The notes under the pieces were generated by a model. That model was given only the letters and a program-made list of their open reading frames with translations. It did no database searches and was not told the origin of the DNA. Below are positions 1 through 5,213 of a DNA stretch of 10,634 nucleotides, piece after piece (position 1 is the stretch's first letter; each line of letters opens with the position of its first letter). The DNA is from Pedobacter sp. (lineage in GTDB: Bacteria; Bacteroidota; Bacteroidia; Sphingobacteriales; Sphingobacteriaceae), in the NCBI GenBank assembly GCA_004295885.1, contig SEDG01000093.1:1-10634 (forward strand). The letters run 5' to 3'. The translations under genes and the position numbers were made by a program.

Positions 1-104
1 TTTTGCTCTTCGCGATTAGATTTTACAACTGCATATTGTGTTGTACAAGAGCCAAAAAGAAACAACGAAATAGCAAGAAAATAAATCTTGTTTTTTACAG
101 TCAT
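1..104 (-). CDS. Lipoprotein, N-terminal part only (runs off the window)
   Basis: Read leftward from the ATG at 104-102, this gives 34 codons before the window ends. The peptide begins MTVKNKIYFLAISLFLFGSC and continues TTQYAVVKSN. This is a typical lipoprotein signal: lysines at residues 4 and 6, a hydrophobic core from 7 to 17, and a lipobox-like LFGSC whose Cys20 would be lipidated after signal peptidase II cleavage. The position three before the cysteine is Phe rather than the commoner Leu, which is tolerated. The mature part is too short to name. The gene lies after mtfA on the same strand, but a 142-bp gap with an inverted repeat and a candidate promoter suggests its own transcription. 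Confidence 0.7.
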   Translation of the reverse strand, partial: MTVKNKIYFLAISLFLFGSCTTQYAVVKSNREEQ

Positions 105-126
105 AAAAAGGATTGTTTTAATGAGG

Positions 127-159
127 CTAAGATAGATGCGATTAGTATGAAAAACCAAA
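127..159 (-). promoter_or_regulatory. Candidate Bacteroidota sigma-A promoter for the lipoprotein gene
   Basis: On the minus strand there is TTTG at 159-156, a 21-base gap, then TATCTTAG at 134-127. This matches the Bacteroidota consensus (TTG or TTTG, about 17-23 bases, TAnnTTTG) with one mismatch in the -7 box. Transcription would start near 120 and leave a short leader of about 16 bases before the ATG at 104. It is a pattern match in AT-rich DNA and could be chance. Confidence 0.4.
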
Positions 160-186
160 TTAAATCGTCACTTCATTGATGGAAGC

Positions 187-241
187 GTCAGTCTGAGCGT
201 AGTCGAAGACTTAGTTGCCCTTCGACTACGCTCAGGGTGAC
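187..241. repeat. Inverted repeat with CTTCGACTACGCTCAG arms
   Basis: Two 22-base arms, 187-208 and 220-241, are complementary at 20 of 22 positions (mismatches at 191 and 192) around an 11-base loop. The core TGAGCGTAGTCGAAG (194-208) pairs perfectly with 220-234. The right arm ends CTCAGGGTGAC, a sequence I recognise as dispersed through many Bacteroidota genomes. It starts 5 bases past the mtfA stop, so it could act as a transcript end or 3' stabiliser on the minus strand, but no U-tract follows it. A related single arm lies at 5046-5061. Confidence 0.85.
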
Positions 242-246
242 ATTCT

Positions 247-1023
247 CTACACTAGTTTTTGTCCGAATGTTTTACTCAACGCCTGATAAAGTTCTGGGTG
301 TTTATCCTTTAATAGTTCTGGTTGTTCGAAAAAGTATTCAGAAACAACAGCAAAAAATTCAGCCTGGTTGGTAATTGCGTAAGGATTAATATCAGATTTA
401 TTTTCTCCAATTCTCTCCATTTCTTCGTGCATCATTTTTATCCAAGGCAAGGTATATTCATGAGCCATTAAATTTTCTGGAACTCCATCAGTTGCGCCAT
501 CAGATTTATCTAATAAGTGTACAAATTCGTGAATCGCAGTATTTTCCTTACCTGCACTTTTAGAGAAGCCATGTCTTAATGTTGCTAATGATAAAATCAT
601 TTGTCCGTTCATGAAACCAGTTCCAACCATACCCATGATATTTCTTTCGCCTTCTTCAAACTGGAAATCTTGATTAAAAGTGTCGGGATATAAAACCACA
701 CTACTTAGGTTTTTATACTCCCAATCTGCAAAACCAAAAATGGGAATTACAGCACTCGACGCTACTAATAACCTGTCTAATTGCGTAATCTCTAAACCTA
801 CCCCTTCAATTTTAGTAGAGGCTAAAAATTCTGAAACCTTTTGCTCAAACAACGTTTTTCTATCGCCATCAAGGCGGATGTAAAAATTTACATTGTTGGC
901 TAGTAATTGTTTATCAGCTTTGCTTAATGAAACTATTACCAATTTCCTCTTGCGGAAAATAAAATATAAGGCAGCGATAAAAGCAAGGGCAAGAATTAAA
1001 TAAGGCGTATAGTTCATGGTCAA
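247..1023 (-). CDS. mtfA: Membrane-anchored MtfA-family zinc peptidase (M90)
   Basis: The product is 258 aa. Residues 7-23 form one hydrophobic segment followed by RKRK, so the protein is probably an inner-membrane anchored enzyme with its catalytic part on the cytoplasmic side. The zinc motif is HEFVH (His165, Glu166, His169), followed by LLDKSDG, which resembles the MtfA signature HEFxHxLDxxDG. The AEFFAVVSEYFF stretch (221-232) carries the likely third metal ligand, probably Glu222. E. coli MtfA is a peptidase that binds the glucose repressor Mlc. No Mlc-type regulator is visible here, so only the peptidase fold is inferred, not that regulatory role. Methionines at residues 1 and 3 are both usable starts; no strong Shine-Dalgarno is seen, as is usual in this phylum. 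The stop is TAG at 249-247. Confidence 0.88.
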   Translation of the reverse strand: MTMNYTPYLILALAFIAALYFIFRKRKLVIVSLSKADKQLLANNVNFYIRLDGDRKTLFEQKVSEFLASTKIEGVGLEITQLDRLLVASSAVIPIFGFADWEYKNLSSVVLYPDTFNQDFQFEEGERNIMGMVGTGFMNGQMILSLATLRHGFSKSAGKENTAIHEFVHLLDKSDGATDGVPENLMAHEYTLPWIKMMHEEMERIGENKSDINPYAITNQAEFFAVVSEYFFEQPELLKDKHPELYQALSKTFGQKLV

Positions 1024-1031
1024 TTATAAAC

Positions 1032-1064
1032 AAAAAATCCCAAAACAATTATGCCTTGGGATTT
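1032..1064 (-). terminator. Intrinsic terminator after the peroxidase gene
   Basis: On the minus strand AAATCCCAA (1064-1056) and TTGGGATTT (1043-1035) form a perfect 9-bp stem around a 12-base loop. The stem runs straight into a T-tract (1037-1032). It starts 21 bases after the peroxidase stop and ends only 8 bases before the mtfA start codon. Confidence 0.8.
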
Positions 1065-1084
1065 AATTAAACTATAAAGAAATA

Positions 1085-1603
1085 TTATAAATTCTGAACG
1101 ATTGCAGCATCTAAAGGTTTAACTGGAGAACGGTAACGGTGTACCAATTGACCTTTTTCATTAATCAAGAATTTTTCGAAATTCCATTTAATGTCACCAG
1201 TAAAATCTGGATTTTCTTGGCTAGTTAAATAAGCGAAAAGTGGATTAATATCTGCTCCCTTAACACTTACCTTTTCGCTCATTAAAAAGGTAACGCCATA
1301 TTTCTGCGTACAGAATTCTTGAATCTCTTTACTTGTACCTAATTCTTGTTCTCTGAAATTTCCTGCTGGAAAACCAATTAAAACAACATTTTTACCGTAT
1401 TGCTTGTGTAGTTTCTCTAAATCCTCATATTGTGGAGTATAGCCACATTTTGAAGCAGTATTTACAATTAAGATTTTCTTTCCTTTAAACTTAGATAGTT
1501 TTACTTCTTTGCCATCAAGCGTTTTAAAGGTAAAATCGTAAACAGATTTAGGTGGATTTGGAGCAATCCATAAGTTTAATAGTAATAATAAGGTATTGAT
1601 CAT
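1085..1603 (-). CDS. Glutathione-peroxidase-family thiol peroxidase with N-terminal extension
   Basis: The product is 172 aa with a thioredoxin-fold GPx domain from about residue 21 (VYDFTFKTLDGKEVKL). The peroxidatic cysteine is Cys53 in NTASKCGYTPQY. Gln86 (REQELGT) and Trp140-Asn141 (KWNFEKFL) complete the usual Cys-Gln-Trp-Asn catalytic set. Cys98 (EFCTQKYGVTF) sits where thioredoxin-dependent members carry the resolving cysteine. The frequent middle cysteine of the FPCNQF motif is absent (GFPAGNF, Ala80). It probably reduces hydrogen or lipid peroxides using thioredoxin rather than glutathione; this is an inference from the cysteine pattern. The first 18 or so residues (MINTLLLLLNLWIAPNP) precede the normal domain start and are hydrophobic, so the enzyme may be exported or membrane-tethered, although no basic residues come before the hydrophobic stretch. 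No alternative downstream start fits. Confidence 0.9.
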   Translation of the reverse strand: MINTLLLLLNLWIAPNPPKSVYDFTFKTLDGKEVKLSKFKGKKILIVNTASKCGYTPQYEDLEKLHKQYGKNVVLIGFPAGNFREQELGTSKEIQEFCTQKYGVTFLMSEKVSVKGADINPLFAYLTSQENPDFTGDIKWNFEKFLINEKGQLVHRYRSPVKPLDAAIVQNL

Positions 1604-1646
1604 TTTATTTATGGTTAATTGTTTGAAGTGTTTAAACTGGTTAATT

Positions 1647-1674
1647 GAAAATTATACTCATCAACTTGTCTCAA
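1647..1674 (-). promoter_or_regulatory. Candidate promoter for the peroxidase gene
   Basis: On the minus strand TTG at 1674-1672 is followed after 17 bases by TAATTTTC at 1654-1647. This is one mismatch from the Bacteroidota -7 consensus TAnnTTTG, at the short end of allowed spacing. The ATG is about 43 bases further on. Chance similarity is possible in this AT-rich stretch. Confidence 0.3.
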
Positions 1675-1856
1675 TTCGCTGTACTCATTACGCAATTCTC
1701 TTTTCTAATAAACGAAGATACTTACTAATTAGATGTGATAAATAATTATATCGTAAAGAAATTGATATTTTAAAAAATAAATTAAAAGGGGATTCTTCTT
1801 GGTTTAATGGATGTAAAAGAGCGTGTTGCATTTTTAAAATAATTGCTATGCCGATT

Positions 1857-1883
1857 TTGATTTTAGCGTTAATTATAGTTTTA
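1857..1883 (+). promoter_or_regulatory. Weak candidate promoter for topA
   Basis: TTG at 1857-1859 is followed after 16 bases by TAGTTTTA at 1876-1883, one mismatch from TAnnTTTG, with spacing one base shorter than the usual range. Transcription would begin about 16 bases before the topA ATG. The call is tentative. Confidence 0.25.
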
Positions 1884-1903
1884 TTTGCAGAAAAACGTTC
1901 TGA

Positions 1904-4450
1904 ATGGCAAAAAATTTACTAATAGTCGAGTCACCTGCAAAAGCTAAAACCATAGAGGGTTATTTAGGGAAGGATTTTTTGGTTAAGTCTAGTTATGGTC
2001 ACATCCGTGATTTAGTAAAAGGCGATATGGGAATAGATACCGAAAATGATTTTTCCCAAACCTATGAAGTTCCTGCCGATAAAAAACAAGTTGTTGCCGA
2101 ACTTAAAAAATTAGCTAAGCAAGCCGAAATGGTATGGTTAGCATCCGATGAAGACCGTGAGGGAGAGGCTATTTCTTGGCATTTATATGAAACTTTAGGC
2201 TTAAAAGAAAGCAATACCAAACGTATTGTGTTTCACGAAATTACTAAGCCAGCTATATTAAAGGCTATAGATAATCCTCGTACCATTGATTATAATTTGG
2301 TTAACGCCCAACAAGCCCGTCGTGTTTTAGATAGGTTGGTAGGTTTTGAACTATCGCCAGTTTTATGGAAAAAAGTTAAACCATCTTTATCTGCTGGTCG
2401 GGTTCAATCTGTCGCAGTGCGATTAATTGTAGACCGCGAACGTGAAGTAAATAAATTTAACAGTACTGCTGCCTTTAAAATAACTGCTCAATTTACTACT
2501 GGAAAAGGTAAAGAGATTGTAAAAGCAGAATTGCCACAACGATTCGAAAAAGCTGCTGATGCAGAAAAATTCTTGCAAGATTGTATTAACGCAGGTTTTG
2601 CGGTAAGTAATCTAGAGGTAAAACCTGCAAAGCGAAATCCTGCTGCTCCTTTTACAACTTCAACTTTGCAACAGGAAGCATCAAGAAAATTAGGTTTTTC
2701 GGTTGCTAGAACGATGCAAATTGCGCAACGTTTGTATGAAAGTGGTAAAATCACTTACATGAGAACAGATTCGGTAAACCTTTCGCAAACTGCCATAGAT
2801 GCAGCATCGGCTGAAATTAGGTCTGCTTGGGGAGAAAAATATCATCAGCCTAGGGTGTATAAAACAAAATCTGCTGGTGCACAAGAAGCTCACGAAGCTA
2901 TTCGTCCAACTTATTTCAATCAGCACAGTGTGGATGGCGATAACTCAGAGAAACGTTTGTATGATTTAATTTGGAAACGTGCCATTGCTTCTCAAATGAG
3001 TGAGGCTATTTTCGAGAAAACAAACGTTAACATCAGCATTAGCACAAGAAAAGAAGAATTATTGGCTGAAGGTGAAGTATTGAAGTTTGATGGTTTTTTG
3101 AAAGTTTATCTCGAATCAACTGATGATGAGGATGAAGAAAATGAAGACAACAATTTACTTCCGCCATTAACAAAAGGACAAAGTTTAATATTAAAAGAAT
3201 TAGCGGCGACAGAAAGATTTTCTCGTCCGCCTGCAAGATATACAGAGGCAAGTTTAGTTAAGAAATTAGAAGAACTTGGCATTGGCCGCCCATCTACTTA
3301 TGCACCAACTATTTCTACGGTACAAAATCGTGGTTATGTGGTTAAAGAAGATAGAGATGGAAGAAAAAGAGAGTTTATAAGTATGGTTTTAGCTAATGGC
3401 AACATTAGTAAAGTAACCAAATCTGAAATAACAGGTGCAGAAAAATCAAAGCTCTTCCCTACTGATATTGGTGAAGTTGTAAATGACTTTTTGGTAGAAC
3501 ACTTTAAAGGAATTGTCGATTTTAACTTTACTGCTAAAGTAGAAAAGCAATTCGATGAGATTGCGCAAGGTTTACAAGAATGGACAAAAATGCTCCACTC
3601 TTTTTACACCCCATTTCATAGCGAAGTAGAAAATACTTTAGAAAATGCAGACCGTGCAAATGGAGAACGTTTATTAGGTATCGACCCAACAACTGGTAAA
3701 AATGTTTATGCTAAAGTTGGGCGTTATGGTCCTTTAGTTCAAATAGGCGAATTGTCTGATGATGAGGATGATAAACCTCGTTATGCAAGTTTAGGCAAAT
3801 CTCAATCTGTAGGAACTGTTTCACTTGAAGAAGCTTTAGACCAATTCAAATTACCTTTCCAATTAGAAGATTACGAAGGCAAAGAAGTTTCAGTTGGTGT
3901 GGGTCGTTTTGGTCCTTATGTGAAGTGGGGCGAAGCTTTTATTTCAATTCCTAAAAACGAAGACCCGTTGACGGTTGACCAAGCTAGAGCAATAGAAATT
4001 ATCGGTGAAAAGGTTACTGCTGATGCACCAGTTGCTGAATATGAGGGATTACCTGTAACTAAAGGTACTGGAAGATTTGGTCCTTTCATTAAATGGAATA
4101 GCTTGTTTATCAATGTTCCAAAAGCCTACAATTTCGATGCCTTGTCCGCGAATGATATTAAAGAGCTAATTGAGAAGAAAATCGAGAAGGAAAACAATCG
4201 CTATATCCAACAATGGGAAAGTGAAAAAATTGCTATCGAAAACGGTCGTTGGGGACCTTTCATTCGTTTCGGTAAGGAAATGCTGAAATTGAGAAACAAT
4301 CCTAAAACAAAAGCAAAATACACAGCTGAAGAATTATCAGAGATTCCTTTGGAGGATGTTAAAAAACTAATCGTAGAACAATTGCCAAAAGCATTTGACG
4401 TTAAGAAAAAAGCACCTGCAAAGAAAAAGGCGGCAGCAAAAAAGAAGTAA
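1904..4450 (+). CDS. topA: DNA topoisomerase I (type IA)
   Basis: TopA (848 aa) relaxes negative supercoils by nicking one strand through a 5'-phosphotyrosine. The Toprim domain opens at once with LLIVESPAKAKTI (Glu9) and has the metal-binding SDEDREGE (Asp82, Asp84, Glu86). The active-site tyrosine is Tyr285 in ITYMRTDSVNLS. Family motifs EAHEAIRPT (327-335) and GIGRPSTYAPTI (458-469) follow. An acidic stretch (403-414) lies in a surface loop. The C-terminus has four Topo_C repeats, each with GR(Y/F/W)GP, near residues 606, 667, 723 and 781, then a lysine/alanine tail (KKKAPAKKKAAAKKK) suited to binding DNA. There is only one cysteine in the whole protein (Cys227), so the zinc fingers of E. 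coli TopA are absent, as is usual in Bacteroidota. The ATG at 1904 fits the conserved N-terminus exactly. Confidence 0.98.
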   Translation: MAKNLLIVESPAKAKTIEGYLGKDFLVKSSYGHIRDLVKGDMGIDTENDFSQTYEVPADKKQVVAELKKLAKQAEMVWLASDEDREGEAISWHLYETLGLKESNTKRIVFHEITKPAILKAIDNPRTIDYNLVNAQQARRVLDRLVGFELSPVLWKKVKPSLSAGRVQSVAVRLIVDREREVNKFNSTAAFKITAQFTTGKGKEIVKAELPQRFEKAADAEKFLQDCINAGFAVSNLEVKPAKRNPAAPFTTSTLQQEASRKLGFSVARTMQIAQRLYESGKITYMRTDSVNLSQTAIDAASAEIRSAWGEKYHQPRVYKTKSAGAQEAHEAIRPTYFNQHSVDGDNSEKRLYDLIWKRAIASQMSEAIFEKTNVNISISTRKEELLAEGEVLKFDGFLKVYLESTDDEDEENEDNNLLPPLTKGQSLILKELAATERFSRPPARYTEASLVKKLEELGIGRPSTYAPTISTVQNRGYVVKEDRDGRKREFISMVLANGNISKVTKSEITGAEKSKLFPTDIGEVVNDFLVEHFKGIVDFNFTAKVEKQFDEIAQGLQEWTKMLHSFYTPFHSEVENTLENADRANGERLLGIDPTTGKNVYAKVGRYGPLVQIGELSDDEDDKPRYASLGKSQSVGTVSLEEALDQFKLPFQLEDYEGKEVSVGVGRFGPYVKWGEAFISIPKNEDPLTVDQARAIEIIGEKVTADAPVAEYEGLPVTKGTGRFGPFIKWNSLFINVPKAYNFDALSANDIKELIEKKIEKENNRYIQQWESEKIAIENGRWGPFIRFGKEMLKLRNNPKTKAKYTAEELSEIPLEDVKKLIVEQLPKAFDVKKKAPAKKKAAAKKK

Positions 4451-4456
4451 CCCACT

Positions 4457-4548
4457 AACCCCTCCGATGTAAAATCGGAGCAGGCTCTGAAGGGGGGATG
4501 GAGGAAATAAATACGTTTTACAAAAGCCCCTTTAGGGGTTTGGGGTTT
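4457..4548. repeat. GC-rich hairpin repeat between topA and the next gene
   Basis: This spacer is unlike its AT-rich surroundings. CTCCGAT (4462-4468) pairs with ATCGGAG (4474-4480), and CCCC/GGGG pair in CCCCTTTAGGGG (4527-4538). AACCCCT (4457-4463) and AGGGGTT (4534-4540) are 7-base inverted ends. The CCCCTTTAGGGGTTTGGGG type of sequence is dispersed in many Bacteroidota genomes (recognised, not searched). The first hairpin lies 11 bases after the topA stop and could end or protect its transcript, though no real U-tract follows. The second ends 10 bases before the preferred start of the next gene. Confidence 0.75.
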
Positions 4549-4953
4549 ATGAAGGCAGATTTACCAGAAAATATAGTTGAAGATGTTGCCATTGTAGTGG
4601 CTTTAGTCGGAGAAACTCCCGAAGTTGGAAGTTGGACAGTTTATATAGTAAACTATAAAAATGAACCACTTACCAATGTCTTAATCACATCCAAAGGTTA
4701 TGGAGAAAAAGATGGGAAACCAGTAAAAACTTCACTATTAAGACATTTTATTGGAGATTTAGCCGCAAATTCTTTTGCTGGCGTTGAGGCGATTGACCCA
4801 GCTGTTTTTGGATTGACCAATGAATATTGGTTAAGTTATTACATCGGCAAAGAAATTTACGATAAAAAATTCATCTTCCTTCCAGAGAGTATAGTCGATA
4901 ATAATTTGATTAGGGTTCCAGTATTGAATATGCCTGGAGTGATGATAAAATAG
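4549..4953 (+). CDS. Small conserved-looking protein of unknown function
   Basis: From the ATG at 4549 the product is 134 aa, beginning MKADLPENIVEDVAIVVAL. An in-frame ATG at 4498 would add 17 residues (MEEINTFYKSPFRGLGF), but these are encoded by the hairpin repeat, so I prefer 4549. The protein is soluble-looking, with no signal peptide or membrane span, no cysteine and no catalytic motif I can name. It has alternating hydrophobic strands (WTVYIVNY, KKFIFLPESI, LIRVPVLNMPGVMI) and a mostly beta character. From memory, similar short proteins occur in other Bacteroidota, and some database entries call them phenylalanyl-tRNA synthetase alpha subunit. Nothing in this sequence supports that name, since no synthetase motifs are present. 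It follows topA on the same strand after 98 bp and may share its transcript. The function is unknown. Confidence 0.8.
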   Translation: MKADLPENIVEDVAIVVALVGETPEVGSWTVYIVNYKNEPLTNVLITSKGYGEKDGKPVKTSLLRHFIGDLAANSFAGVEAIDPAVFGLTNEYWLSYYIGKEIYDKKFIFLPESIVDNNLIRVPVLNMPGVMIK

Positions 4954-5000
4954 GCGGTTCAAGCTAATAGTTTTTTTGTCGGTGTTATTTTTCAGCATAA

Positions 5001-5092
5001 CCCTTGCCATCTAAACCGTATTGAAGCGATATCTTTTTTGTCAGGCTCAGCGTAGTCGAAGCCCAAAAAAGATAAAGCGGAAAGACGGGCTC
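5001..5092 (+). repeat. Structured intergenic element, possibly Flavo-1-like RNA
   Basis: TATCTTTTTTG (5030-5040) and CAAAAAAGATA (5064-5074) are perfect 11-base complements. Inside them GGCT (5044-5047) pairs with AGCC (5060-5063). Further out CCG (5016-5018) can pair with CGG (5078-5080), and CCC (5001-5003) with GGG (5087-5089). The layout (CCC, GAAGCG, T-run, A-run, GATAAAGCGG, GGG) resembles an element I recognise downstream of many Bacteroidota genes, close to what has been described as the Flavo-1 RNA motif. That identity is from memory and unverified. The element lies between the unknown gene and the A2M gene, in plus orientation. Confidence 0.5.
5046..5061 (+). repeat. Single CTTCGACTACGCTCAG-family arm nested in the element loop
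   Basis: CTCAGCGTAGTCGAAG matches the left arm of the 187-241 repeat (CTGAGCGTAGTCGAAG, 193-208) at 15 of 16 bases. It occupies the loop region of the surrounding hairpin element, with its last two bases in the inner GGCT/AGCC stem. Confidence 0.7.
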
Positions 5093-5213
5093 TCGGAACC
5101 GATTACCACTACATTTGCTTTACTAACATTCGTCAAAATTAGTTAATAAGTATTTTCTTTTCTTTACTCCTTTTTTGACTAATTTTCATACAACATTTAC
5201 CAATGTCTATTGT

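Larger units (their letters stand above)
1604..1903. other. Divergent intergenic region between the peroxidase gene and topA
   Basis: These 300 AT-rich bases lie between two genes that read away from each other, so both promoters should be here. I see one weak-to-moderate candidate for each (listed separately) and no convincing operator, riboswitch or RNA gene. Two tiny open frames on the plus strand (1807-1842, 11 codons; 1848-1922, 24 codons) are not supported as genes. Confidence 0.7.

Noticed and set aside
1807..1842. 11-codon open frame upstream of topA
   Set aside because: It is too short, has no coding signal, and stops well before topA in a different context.
4451..4548. Classical intrinsic terminator for topA
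   Set aside because: Hairpins are present, but none is followed by a proper run of T, so it is listed as a repeat with possible transcript-end function.
5174..5205. Promoter for the A2M gene: TTTG at 5174-5177, 20-base gap, TACCAATG at 5198-5205
   Set aside because: The spacing is right, but the -7 box has two mismatches in its conserved TTTG part and would leave a leader of only a few bases, so it is too weak to list.
5175..5213. TTG start at 5175 for the A2M protein
   Set aside because: It adds 13 residues (MTNFHTTFTNVYC) ahead of a normal ATG and a typical basic-plus-hydrophobic anchor. The extra codons overlap a T-rich upstream stretch where a promoter would be expected.
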